In this document: in pieces, positions 46,101 to 57,079 of the stretch
How positions within the stretch are numbered: position 1 is the first letter of the stretch
How the letters are laid out: every line of letters begins with the position of its first letter
Position numbers and translations under genes: made by a program
Origin: Diphasiastrum complanatum
Lineage: Eukaryota; Streptophyta; Lycopodiopsida; Lycopodiales; Lycopodiaceae
Assembly: GCA_029204225.1 (NCBI GenBank)
Contig: CM055094.1
Span: 6,018,548 to 6,082,547, forward strand
DNA length: 64,000 nucleotides
Reading direction: 5' to 3'
The notes under the pieces: model-generated
What the model was told of the DNA's origin: nothing
What the model saw: only the letters and a program-made list of their open reading frames with translations
Database searches by the model: none

Positions 46101-46976
46101 CTAAGATTTCTGATATCGATTGACCTTCGGGGTAATCTTAAACTCCAAAATTTTTGCTTTCCAATAAGATTTGTAAGTCATTTTTGCTCTTTTCTTTTGT
46201 CGAAAATTGTCCTTTGATGATGGATGCAGCAATACCCATGAATTCTTCGTATATTTTGTTGGCTTCCAGTTATCAGTTTCATCTTTCTCATTGTAAAGAA
46301 TCACAGACTCGATTATAGATCTGGGTCTCCTTGCCATTGCTATTTTCAAAGCTTGGGCGCCAAAAATCTCTGATATGAGATTCTAGCAAAGAGAATATTA
46401 TTGCTTTGCCTAGCATAAGATATGAATGTTTAAAATAAAAAATTAATATATTTCTATGCTAAGCATGAGTAAAGTGAATACCATATCTTTAACTAATATC
46501 AAAAAATGAGTGAGAACTTCATTTTTTTACTGATCAGAGGATAAAGCCTTTGGCACTCCTCAAAATTATTACAATTCAACCCTGTTACTAGGTTTTCTTG
46601 AACTTTCATGAATAATTTATACCTGTATTAAAAGACAAATTAATGATCAATATCGAAAAAAATAACAGAACTTGCAATTACTATTGAAAAATGTTATTCA
46701 AAAAATAAAAAAAATCTGACCTCTGAAATTCCTTGCTCATTTCATCAAGGGAGAATTGACCATCAGCAACCCTAAAAAAAACCATGATTTTGGCCTAAAA
46801 CTAGGACCATTAAAAAATATCGAAAAAGGTTACTCTTTTTTAGGTCAAAGTCTCAAAACAACTGTCATCATGTTCTTGACTAAGCATTCTTTGCAATTGT
46901 GTTTTTTGTTTGAGAGTTAGCGATGCATAGAAATTTGAAACATAATCTCCTGAGCTCTCGCCACTGCCACCCCGAC
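46101..46976 (-). pseudogene. likely upstream exons of gene C, copy 1
   Basis: On the minus strand, open segments bounded by splice-like signals lie upstream of the 45861 frame. They are RGGSGESSGDYVSNFYASL with LKQKTQLQRMLSQEHDD (about 46976-46850), VADGQFSLDEMSKEFQR (about 46772-46720), YKLFMKVQENLVTGLN to LYPLISKKM (about 46626-46520) and MARRPRSIIESVILYNE with MTYKSYWKAKILEFK (46337-46101). The polypeptide is charged and soluble-looking. Assignment to gene C rests on order, strand and lack of other genes; the introns are inferred. Confidence 0.4.
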
Positions 46977-48007
46977 ATAATTACTACATTCGTAAACATA
47001 CAATATATTACAATAAACCCTAGTATATTGAAATGAAGTAGAAAAACAAAAATCAACTACAAAAGTTTACTGTATATGAGAATTAGACTTTCATACCAGT
47101 GAAACAAAAAAAAAGAATAGATGTGCATTTATAACCTACAACAAGATACAAAAAAATCATATAAGAATCCACGTATAAGAATTAAAACATGAGAGTCAAA
47201 CAATAATATGCATATAGGAATCATGTTATCTAAATGTCAAAAGATAAGGATCAACGTATTTTCAAATTCACTAGGCTTATCTTATTTGTGTTTTGTACTT
47301 GTGCATATATATAGTTTATCACAAGGAGATGAATTACATTCAAATCAGTCTAGCGATGAAAACACTACTCAAGTCAGTAGGGTAAATATTAAATATGCAT
47401 GTTTTCTTGTTCATAATTATGCATTATTTGGAATGGTATTTGGAATGGTACGACATCTCGAGACCGTTACAATGAAAGAACTTCATTGTTCGTGGAATTC
47501 TAATGTGGTTTAAGTGAATGTTCAAGTATGTAGTAAGTAATTAAAAATATCTGCAAAATTAAATAGGTTGTTATAATTTTATATCTAGATTTTTTAGTAT
47601 GATTTTAGTTTTTCACAAAAGATGATAGTTTTTTAACATGAAAATATAAAATTTACAGATATTTTTTTAACTTTTGACGAGGACCTTTGAACAAGATGTT
47701 TTTTTATTTTTTTTCTTATTTCGTTGCCATGTGGACCAATTAAAACCTTAGCTTCGGGGTTCTACGTAACGTAGAATTTTCCAAATATAAATAAAATAAA
47801 AACTTTTTAAATATATTGTTGTTTCGTCGGGCAGCATGTGGAAATGCTATTGGTTGATGAGGCCTACTCTTCCAGCTCATCACTGCCCGAAGAGACCTAA
47901 AAATTTTGAAAATGAATATGACAGATAGTTGAGATGAAAAAATCGATGTACCACTAATGTATATGCATTGTCAAACCATGGTTAACAGGGATAACCAGAG
48001 CTAATTT
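46977..48007. other. AT-rich centre between the two inverted gene C copies
   Basis: No coding motif. One plus-strand frame of 101 codons (47208-47513) has no recognisable feature. Contains a small inverted pair around 47830-47890 (cgggcagcatgtgg, cactgcccga). A transposon terminus may lie here but none was identified. Confidence 0.35.
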
Positions 48008-48900
48008 GTGGCGCCAAATAAATCACTGTTTCAAATTTTCGCTGATAGTGGAATCTTTTTTTATGAATCAATGTACATTCCTGATACAAAAGGAAATTTT
48101 GGACAAATAGTACCAATTCTATTGTCTAGTTTTGAAAGTGATGATTGGATTGCACCAGATGCTACAATTTCAAAATCATTTCGTTGCAAGATATATAGTG
48201 ATGTAAAAAATTCATTAAAAATGAGCACGGAATAAAAACAGTCAGATTGAGTTGGTTTATTTCCTTGAATATATTTGTGGATTTCTTTTCAAGTGTCAAT
48301 GTACACAAAACCCCAACGATATTTATGTGCAAAAATTTATCAGATAGTTTATTATCTGAACTTATGGATGAAGGTTGGGACAAAAGATCAGATGGAGAAA
48401 TAGAATGCAGAATTAAAATGTCTTCCATGTGCCTTCGTTATCAAATTGAAAAACAAATGTTTAGCTTATGCTTCCATTATCAAAGATGGAAAAAATAAAT
48501 AAAGGTAAATGGGTGCCACTCGATCAAGACTTGCAAGCCAGTGGACATTCAAAACGCAAAAATATTGAAATTATATACAATGATGCTGTTTTGACATGGG
48601 TTGAGGTGGAAGAAGATTGGAGTCTAAACTACATTCGGCAAGAACTATTGCTCCTACAAGATGATGTACTTTCAAACTTCAGATTCATTTTCAATGGTAA
48701 ACTCATAAGTAACTGTAAACACTCAATCTTTTATGAATAGTCTCAATCAAAACTTTCTAATACAAACTATGTACTGATTCTAACTAACTTTTTATTAGTT
48801 TTATGCAGGTATGTAAAAGACATGAGCTCGAGATCAAATGCAAAGATATTGGCGAAACAATCCAACTTATGGAAGAACACTAAGATTCATTATCAGCAAA
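48008..48900 (+). pseudogene. unrecognised gene C, copy 2
   Basis: Plus-strand pieces parallel copy 1: FADSGIFFYESMYIPDTKGN, SSFESDDWIAPDATISKSF, then a stop and frame change near 48235. SWFISLNIFVDFFSSVNVHK follows, then LSDSLLSELMDEGWDKRSDG, a second frame change near 48498, and KGKWVPLDQDLQASGHSKRK through WVEVEEDWSLNYIRQELLLL to GKLIS at 48710. A splice-like acceptor (atgcag) at about 48809 opens a short further exon. Strand is opposite to copy 1, so the pair forms an inverted repeat. Copy 1 has in-frame stops where copy 2 has frameshifts, so the two decayed independently. Confidence 0.6.
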
Positions 48901-49076
48901 TACATGCCAATCATGTCTTTTTATCATTATAGAAAAATTGCATTCCAGTATTAGACTATGGACACAAGCTGATTGTAAGAATCTATTGTGATATCAATAA
49001 AGAACCCATAAACGGGTTGTTTACAAGTAAAATGATTGTATTTTTTTTTTATGTCTCTCTATTTACAAATAGATCT

Positions 49077-49433
49077 CTATTCAATCAATTTTTTTATATT
49101 TTCTATATCAGTATTAGGAACTGATAAGACAACAACTCCTTCTATAATCTCGCCCTCCTCTATTTCGGAAAGAGCCTCAATGTCTTTTAAGCCAAGAAGA
49201 ATATCTGCTACGAAATTGTCTTCCTCTATATTAGGAAGGACTTTTATTTCTTTTTGATCATACAAAGTAAGATCTGCATCCTGAACAACCTGAAAGGCTG
49301 TTAAGGCAGGAGCAGCTTCCTTTTGAGGGCCCTTGATTGCAGGTGCAACGCTTAGACCGTACTGGGCAAAGGTTCTGATCAAATCTTGCCGAAATCTATA
49401 TACATCATTAGGAGTATATGGCTCAAGAGTGAA
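49077..49433 (-). pseudogene. gene A, copy 3, last exon only
   Basis: After a splice-like acceptor (GATGATAG in minus reading) the exon starts FTLEPYTPNDVYRFRQDLIR, the counterpart of FTLPEYTSSQVYRFRQEIIL in copy 1. It then extends further, through SVAPAIKGPQKEAAPALTAF and an acidic tail (SEIEEGEIIEG). It is open to its stop at 49077. Upstream exons are absent because a gypsy LTR begins at 49535. It stands tail to tail with gene C copy 2, as in copy 1. Confidence 0.6.
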
Positions 49434-49534
49434 CTATCATCACAAAACACGAGAATCAGCAAATTACAAACAACAATAGTAATAAAATATGAATCTAAAT
49501 GAAATGAACTACAAATGAATAGAATAATACCTTT

Positions 49535-50343
49535 TGTTGGGGGTATTCCCAACAAAGTGTAGATATATAAACTCATCCAATAAAATGTGTTGCGAGGGCA
49601 TGGCACCCTGCGTGTATAAGCCCATGGCTCAATGAGCACGCAAGTGAAGTTGTAAATAAAATAATAGACTTGGGCCCTTTGTAATAAAAATAAAACTTGA
49701 GGCCCAAAGTCAATTCTAAACTTAGAGCTTACTTTTAAGAGCTGGGTCCAATTTTGGACTCACATGAATCTTGTGATTTCCAATGTACTTTTTGTGGACT
49801 TTTGGATCAAGTTGGGTCCAAGATGAATGGATATGATCAATGTGAATATTAGCCAGTAGGATTGAGGGGCAAGGGCCTTCTCCTAATAAAAAGACACCAT
49901 TTGTACACTATTTTCATGCTTAGTAGAGAGGAGGAGACTCTTTCATTTTGAGAACTCAAGCATCCTCATTTGCTAATCAATCTTGCTTATGCTATTGTTG
50001 TGATTGCTTGTTATTTTCATTTCCCATGCTTTTTGGTTATGCTAGTTAAGGTTTTTCCATAAGCAATGACATTGAGCATTTGAGCTAACCTCCATCTCAT
50101 CTCTCTGTCTTTCTCTCTTCTCTTCTCTCTTCCTCTCTTTTTCTATCCCTCTCCTTACCAATCATGATGAATGTTAGACTAGAGGAATAAAGTTAAGGGG
50201 AGTAGTGTTAGTGGTGAATAGAGTTAGGGAGGAAGTAGGAAACTAACTAGAATTATCATCTATGCATAGTTAGGTACCTATCCAGTGATCTAACCGTTGT
50301 TGACAGGTGGGAGGGCTATACTACACAGATCTACAATCCTACA
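49535..50343 (+). repeat. Ty3/gypsy LTR
   Basis: Starts TGTTGGGGGTATTCCC and ends ATCCTACA, followed after one base by a PBS. About 809 bp. The usual TG...CA ends are present. No second LTR or pol gene lies in the window, so only the 5' end of the element remains. Confidence 0.7.
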
Positions 50344-50344
50344 G

Positions 50345-50362
50345 TGGCGCCGTTGCTAGGGA
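50345..50362 (+). promoter_or_regulatory. gypsy PBS
   Basis: tggcgccgttgctaggga is a close match to the primer site tggcgccgttgccgggga known from plant Athila/Tat-type gypsy elements; two bases differ by eye. Confidence 0.75.
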
Positions 50363-50619
50363 TAGGTTTCCACTAACTAGTTTAGCTGCATTTTAGCTAT
50401 TTTCTTGTTTTTTAGAGTAGTTTTAGGTAGATTTTTGGGTGTTTAGAGTTAATTTTCTATATTTTTTTATGTTTGGACTATTCACAGCTTGCAGAGGAGG
50501 TGTGAGAGGGTAGAAGAGGCCCTGAATAGCCTCTAAGGGCTTGAAACCCAAACCAACCAGCCAAAAATCCAAAAAACACACCAATCATCAAATTTTTATA
50601 GCTCCAGTGTGAATTAACT

Positions 50620-51415
50620 CTTGCATGACTGGCAGCATCTACAAAGTACTTTTCTAGATCTACATAGAAGCCTGCAAGAGTTAATTCCAAGCAGATTGTA
50701 TAGATCAGAGAAAAATCATAAAAAAAATTCAAAAAACCCTTGGAAAAATTCAAAAAAATTCAAAACCTTCATAAGAACTCTCGCAGGGCCCTCTAAAGTT
50801 CCATCTCAGTGAGACCAGGACACAGAGAAGCTTGCGATAGTTAGTTTGATGTCTAAGTGCCTGTGCAAGAGTTTCTAGTGAAAAAAAGAGGGAAAAGTAC
50901 TAGTGAACCTTCGTAGACAGCAAAATTTTCAATTCAAGTGGTCAAGAACTCTTGTAGAGGATTTTGAAGTTCCATCTCAGTGAGACCAGGACAGAAGAGC
51001 TTGCAAGAGTTAGTTTGATTCTAGTGAGAAAAAAATTGGCTTTAGGTGCTAAAAAGTCACTAAAAAATGAAGATCCAGCAAATCTTTCCAGTAAAGAACT
51101 CTCGCAGACCCTCTCAATCGATTCAAAATGTCAATTTACATCAGTTATGAAGCCTGCGAGAGTTAGTTTTGAAATTTGGTGACGATCAAGCCAAAAAAGT
51201 GGTTTTGAATCCTCGCAGACAGTGAAATTTTTACTTCTTGCAAGAGTTAACTCTCGCAGAAAATTCTATAGTGAGATCTGACCTAGATCCAGCTACTATG
51301 ATCCTTGTGAGAGTTACTTCCCAAAGATCAGAGAGATATCAAATTTTTTATCTGCAAAAATAGCTAAAGAATCCATGCACAACCAACCCTCGCACAAGAA
51401 AACCCTCGCAGACCA
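50620..51415. repeat. array of alternating inverted CTCTCGCAG boxes in the gypsy leader
   Basis: An AACTCTCGCAG-like box and its complement CTGCGAGAGTT recur about ten times in both orientations, for example near 50672, 50776, 50835, 50947, 50999, 51107, 51156, 51238-51258 and 51387-51415. Two also share a longer block, agttccatctcagtgagaccaggaca, at about 50801 and 50968. The array could fold into many alternative hairpins. It has no coding content. Confidence 0.7.
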
Positions 51416-51435
51416 GATCAGTGGAAAGATCTGCA

Positions 51436-51639
51436 TTTGATCTAGCTATTGTCAAAATCTCAGGTCAATCAGTGCAAGGAGTACAAAGTTATCAAGGGAA
51501 AACCACCTCTGGAGTTTTCTGATCTCCCTCAGCCAGACTTGCTTCAAGCACGCCTACGGCCAATACCAGGGAGAACACGTGAATGGGATGGCTGTACAGT
51601 GGTTATGGCATGGGCAGTGGATTTGGTCCTGGCCATCAT
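51436..51639 (-). pseudogene. diverged histone H3 pseudogene, copy 2, N-terminal part
   Basis: On the minus strand the ATG at 51636 (a second ATG lies at 51639) opens MARTKSTAHAITTVQPSHSR, whose first five residues equal canonical H3. After RRRA a frameshift near 51546 is needed, and the next frame gives KQVWLREIRKLQRW, matching the ALREIRKYQKS region. The histone fold core is missing because the sequence is cut at about 51436, where the gypsy leader ends. Like copy 1 it points away from a gene A copy. Confidence 0.75.
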
Positions 51640-52490
51640 ACTCAGAGGAAGAAAATAAACAAAAAAAAAATTGAACAAAAGAAAAGTGGATGAAAACAAA
51701 AAAATTTGCGATGAAAGCGCGCTAGAGATCGATACCAAAACTGAATATCGATTTTGAGCGCAAGATCTACAGAGATTATTTTGAGAGCAATATTGGGAGC
51801 TAAAAGCCAAAATTTTGTGGAAAAAAATGAAATTTTCGAGGACTTATATATGCAAAATTTTTGCACGTGTGAAAAGAGGACGAGGACACATGTCGATAGA
51901 TTATTAGCCCATGTGGATTGTCCGTACTGACAATGATGACCCTATCATTACGCCACATGGGCTAAGACACATGTGCGAATGCGCTCTCGACGCGTGTCAT
52001 TCTCGCACATGACAGATGTCAGATCAATTATTCTAGGTATGACGCATTTATTTTGACCAATCACAAGTCGACACGTATTCCCTCGTCGCTAATCCACATG
52101 TGCAAATTTTCTTTTATAAATAGGTCTTCTACGGCTCAGATTTTCACGCAAATTTATGACTACTTTGCTGGATATCGATTTCAAACATGCCGCTTGCTCT
52201 CATTACCCATTCATTGATTATTTTTCCCTTGGATTTGATACTACATCATCCGATATCGCATGCAAGTGCGCTTCACATCTCTTTTCTTTTTTGCTCTTTG
52301 TTCTTGCGCTCGGATCCGATACTCCAACTTGAAATATCTCTCTCGAGCCATGTTGCCTTGTCGTGTTTGCCTGATCTAGGTTTTGCGCTTGAGAGTGATA
52401 TTTAAAATATTAGTTCTATTGTTTTTGTTTAATATGTCTAATTTTCAATCTAGTTTGTTTTTTTTTTTCATGAATTTGGTATTATTGATA
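51640..52490. promoter_or_regulatory. bidirectional promoter region between H3 copy 2 and gene A copy 2
   Basis: Plus direction: ccacatgtgcaaatttt at 52094 lies 21 bp before TATAAATAGG at 52115. Minus direction: CACACGTGCAAAAATTTT is followed by TATATAAG (reverse complement of about 51843-51850). This is the same box-plus-TATA layout as at 42579-43530. Additional ACATGTG/ACACGTG boxes lie at about 51889, 51970 and 52010. Confidence 0.65.
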
Positions 52491-52543
52491 GGTTGGAGTA
52501 CTTCAAATCTCTTTTTTCTCCTTTTTTTTTTATTCTACCTTCT

Positions 52544-53955
52544 ATGATTGAGGGCCCTGATGTGGAGGTATTTTCTGAGATATATCTCAGATATAAGTCC
52601 TTGCTTAGTACTCCCTTATTCAGATCTCAGAATAAGGACATGATTTATTATCATGACCTGGTGGCACTCGACAAGCATATCTATAAAGCTACGTTTGACA
52701 GAATATCTACCAAGTTACATAATGATTTCAAGTCTATAGATGAGTGCCCAATTCATAATAAGAAATGTATATTTGTTGATTTTCAATCTGCTATTGTTTT
52801 TTTTCTTTTGTTAAATATTTCTGACGATTCGGAGGTTGTTCTCTCCACTTCTGAAGCAGCTTCCTCTAGTAGTACAAAGTCTAAAAAGTCAAAGATTGTA
52901 GATATAGATACTTTTTTTATTGATACGAGTGTTAGTTTAAATAATTGTTCTGATTTTGATCCTGCTCAAAATAGGACTACGTTTATAGGCCCTAGAACCC
53001 CCACTACCCTTTCTCCTTCTGATAAATCTTTGATCACTTTGGCTACTTACAATATAGGTAATAATTTCTTTTTGACAATATCGGATATATTGGATCTTTT
53101 TTACTTCACTGAAGCTCAGACTCTTTGCATTTTGAACAAAGAGCTAGATGAATTTTTGGATATAATTGATTTTGATGCTGATGATCTTCTCCCTAGTGTT
53201 GATGATGTACATAATGATAAGTTTTATTCAGGGAAAGATTGCTTGAAAATGGTTGTGGAGCTAATGCGCAACAAAGAAGATGATCTACCTTCTAAGGAGG
53301 AGTTTCTTAGAATCCAAAGTCAACTTGGTTTTCCACAGCCAACTGTCTATTCACCAATAATATTGACATCGAAAGGTGGAAATAATATTGATGGAGAGAC
53401 AGAGTGAAGACAAAGTTGAATGCGTAAGTTTTTGTTTCTTATCAAATACTAGTAGATTGGTTATGTCAGTTTATATACTAGAGCTTGCTTTGGCTTTTAT
53501 CATTTCAGGAAACAATTTTTCTTGATGATTTCACAATTCATCGAGGAGGGCAGAGATTCTTTGCTGGAGAATTTTCAAGAGATTATGCACTGGAGCACTA
53601 TCTGAAGTCCTTCAAGAATAATGAGATAAGTGTTGCCCATTCAAAGTTTCATCAACATGGTGAAACTATAATTATGGCAATCAAGGCATTGTCTCATTTT
53701 CTTGGAAGACATAATTTCAATAAGATGCATAAAATAAATTTTATAAAAAAAACTATTGCGGTTAAAGTTTTAGGATATGGACTAGTGAATTCCATGTTCA
53801 GATCATCTCATTTTGCAGTGTATGTTGCTTATGTTGATTTGAGTAAGCATGAAAACTATGAGCTATTGGATCCATACGAAGAAGAAAATTGTTGCATGAT
53901 TCTAAGTTGCAACTTTCATTGGAAAAAATATCGGAAGCAGATTAGATACTGCTGA
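52544..53955 (+). CDS. unrecognised intron-bearing gene A, copy 2
   Basis: The first ATG of the long frame is at 52544 (MIEGPDVEVFSEIYLRY); the frame is open to 53407. It is acidic and low-complexity in the middle (AASSSSTKSKKSK), with blocks shared with copy 1, including DFQSAIVFFLLLN and DFDADDLLPSV. A donor-like TGC|GTAAGT lies at 53423/53424 and an acceptor catttcag at 53508. The following exon 53509-53955 is open and reads FLDDFTIHRGGQRFFAGEFS, HQHGETIIMAIKALSHFLGR and SSHFAVYVAYVDLSKHENYE with LLDPYEEENCC. A TGA lies just before the donor, so either the donor is elsewhere or the two exons belong to a broken gene. Neither half resembles a family I can name. Confidence 0.55.
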
Positions 53956-54011
53956 ATTGTACTTTGTTGATATTTTTATTCAATATACAAAATTTTATTG
54001 TGTGTCTATAG

Positions 54012-54475
54012 CTAACTGGCTCGTATAAATTTGCATGCTTTTTGAAATTTTTTATAATCCGTCGATTTTAAATTATGACGAATTTGGATTCTTCTGCAAA
54101 ACCATTGGAAAAGTTGTAGTATATAGCTGTTTTTTGTGCTAGTCCCGCCATGTTGTGTACTTTTATGAAATGCCGCTCTTGCTTGCCAATGAGATTTTTT
54201 CATTCCTTGCGATGACCATATGCTAAGACTTTCACTATTTCTTGCAAAGAATGTCAAATGATGTCGTAATATGTGCTGCATGTCATAAAAACATAATCTA
54301 AATCAGTACCAAAAGTATCTAATCTAATTGCACATATTTGTCTATCGTAGTGTAAAATCAAAATCTTACCATATAATGTGTTATATGATCAACACCCCAT
54401 GCCATTTGAACTGCATCCACAAATTCATTGGTTGTTTTTTGTATCATTTGTACATCAGTATTTGAAAATTTATCT
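54012..54475 (-). CDS. unrecognised gene D fragment with a clear intron
   Basis: Minus-strand exon to 54370 (NTDVQMIQKTTNEFVDAVQM, AWGVDHITHYM), donor TATG|GTAAGA, intron 54369-54276, acceptor ACATGCAG, second exon 54275-54012. The second exon reads HILRHHLTFFARNSESLSIW, SSQGMKKSHWQARAAFHKST and QHGG, and ends at RAS stop. Spliced, both exons are open. The HILRHH...SSQGM-KSH-A wording reminds me of the C-terminus of uncharacterised transposase-like proteins, from memory only. It may be the other end of the protein fragment at 41202. It is cut at about 54480 by a copia remnant. Confidence 0.5.
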
Positions 54476-54483
54476 TTTCTCAA

Positions 54484-56480
54484 GTATTTCACCATAAAGC
54501 AACCATACCATCAAAGCATAAGACATATAGATTTGGATCAGAGTGTGTTCTCACCATCCCCTTTGAACGAAAGTAGGCATCAATCCTGCTATACCATGCA
54601 TGTGGTGCCTGTTTAAGACCATAAAGCGTTTTCTTCAAGCGACATACTTTATTTTCCTGTCCCTTCATTACAAAGCCTTCAGGTTGATCCATGAACACCT
54701 CTTCTTCTAACTCACCATTTAGAAAAGCAGATTTCACATCCATTTGATGCAAAGGCCAACCAAAATGTGAAGCTAAAGCAGCAAGTAGACATAGAGTATT
54801 CCACTTAGGAATATGCACTTGATAGCTTTTACATGAAGTTTATGTCTCTCTTCCTTACGAACGTGTACAAAGGCCTTACATCCAAATATTCGCAAGTGGT
54901 TCACCTTTGGCTTCTTCTTCGTGAATGCTTCCTTAAGTGTTATCTTTGGTATGGCAATGGTAAGACTTATATTTTGAAGATAGACTGCTGTACTGCATGC
55001 TTCTGACCAAAAATGTTTTGGTAGTTTCATCTCAGCTAGCATAGATCTAGCACTTTCCACAATCGTACAATTCTTGCACTCAGCTATACCATTGAGAGCA
55101 GGAGTATGAGCTTGTGTAAATTGTCTTTTAATCCCACATTGATCACAAAGATCATTGAAGTCATTAGACTTGTACTCACCTCCACTATCTAATCTTAGGA
55201 CTTTGATCTTCCTACCTGTCTGATTTTCAACCAATGCTTTGAAGCTCTTGAAGTTGTCAAATGCATCTGATTTTTTCTTCAAGAAGTAGATCCACGTCTT
55301 ACGTGACATATCATCAATAAAGGTCATGAAATAGAAGGCTTTACCTAAGGACATGGTCCTCGTAGGCCCACATAAATCTGTGTGAATTAAATACAGGATG
55401 TTCTTTGCTCTTGCAACACCCCCTTTATTGAACTTCTCTTGATGCTGCTTCCCATATACACAAGATTCGCACATTGATTTCAAGTGATCTTCTATGGTAG
55501 GCAATCTTGTTACCATCTCCAATTTTCTCATCAAACTGAGGCTTCCTAAGTTCAAGTGACCAAGCCTCTTATGCCACAACTCGGTCTGCGATGGAATGGA
55601 TGATACAAGTCCATGTTACCCCTTGATTGTAGCATTCATCCTGTACAATTTTGTATTGGGCTCCCTTACTCCATCCGTAATAGCTTTGAACTTTTGGTTC
55701 ACATCTTTCACAAAGCAACAATCATGGGCGAATTCTACTTTCAACTTTTGATTAGTAATGACTCCAACAAAAAGTAGATTTTTTTTCAAACCTGGTACGT
55801 AACGTACCTCCCTAATCATCCTGCTTTTGCCATCAGGTAGTTGGATTGAAACAATGCCTATCCCTTTGATCTTGCACACCTCACCATTTGCTTGTGAAAC
55901 GGATGTTCCATTATCCAACACTTTCAAGCTACTGAACCAATTCTTGTTACTTGTCATGTGTCTTGTGGCTCTCGAGTCAATATACCATGCTTGATCATCT
56001 TGATTAGATGACAATGCAGATATGAAGATGCTAGAGTCTTCAATCTCACTCTCATCGACAAGGTTACCTGCTTGTTTCGGTTTCCCCTTGCCTTGTTCCG
56101 CTAGGAATTTACGACATTCACTCTTCCAATGGCCCTTCATACCACAATGAAAGCACTTGCCTTTCTTCTTGGTCTTACTGGAAGATCCCTCATCCTCCTG
56201 AGTCTTGGCAAATTGTTGTTTAGACTTCTTCTTGCCCTTGCCCTTGCCTTGTTTTTGGCATGTCGCAAGTGCTTGATCGTCAGTATTTTGATGTCTAGCT
56301 TTCACCATTTTTCACCGTTGCTCTTCTTGCATCAAGATTCATTTGAGCTTGTCAAAGGTTGGCAATCTTTCTCTTGATGCTATTCCGATCACAAACATCT
56401 GATAGGGTTATGCAATGCCACACAATGCATTGTGCACCAACTCCACATCACGTATGCGCTCACCAATAGGTATTCAAGCA
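54484..56480 (-). pseudogene. minus-strand copia: gag end, protease, integrase, RT fragment
   Basis: Gag end with CCHC knuckle (CFHCGMKGHWKSEC, C52-C65 of the frame starting 56308), then protease where the catalytic motif reads YIDSRATRHM, with arginine for the glycine of DSG. Integrase follows (LWHKRLGHLNLGSLSLM, LIHTDLCGPTRTM, FIDDMSRKTWIY, LRLDSGGEYKSND). At about 54830 integrase (HVKAIKCIFLS) joins directly to RT (PKWNTLCLLAALASHFGWPL), an internal deletion. RT continues DVKSAFLNGELEEEVFMDQP and LKKTLYGLKQAPHAWYSR and is cut at about 54484 before the YVDD motif. Confidence 0.85.
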
Positions 56481-57079
56481 TGGTTGAGATCTTTGTGAAT
56501 CTCTAGTTTTCTAATTTTTAAGCTTTGTGAAAAATTGGTGGTATAGTTTGTTGTCAAATCAAATCAAATTCATTCTAAATCTCAAGTGTGAGATTATTTG
56601 GGTCAAGAGTGAAGTTATTAAGTTTGATTTTCATGTGTTTGAAACAAAACCCATCTTTTGTTCAAGAATCTCAAGTGTTGAGAGAACTAGTCAAGTGAAA
56701 AGGAGAATCTAGGTGTCAAATATTTTCATATCCATTTCAACTTTCAAAAGAAAGAGTCATTGGTATTTAATGAGTCCAATAGGAGATTGGATCTAATTTC
56801 TTTTGTGATTTGATTCAAAGATTGTGTGCTTTTGTCTTAGTGATCAAAGCAAAGTTTCCAAGTAACTAGTCATTAATGTGATGATTGATTCTTAGGTTTG
56901 TGAGCTAGATCTTTTGTAGATCCTTCTAGATTGTTGAAGATGTTCAAATCTAGTCTCTTGATAGTCACAAATTACATTTGTAGAATCATATCACAGATTT
57001 TTATTCACATAGCATCAATAGGTGGCATCCTATTGAAGGAAAGAAAGGATTCTAAGTACAACCTTTGTGGCAAGGGAGG
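56481..57079. other. unassigned sequence between two copia remnants
   Basis: No coding motif. It contains gagtccaataggagattgg near 56760, similar to the CCAAT units in the LTR at 58207, so it may be LTR-derived. Confidence 0.35.

Noticed and set aside
47820-47890. Inverted short motif near 47830-47890 as a transposon terminus
   Set aside because: Arms are short and imperfect, and no TSD could be matched.
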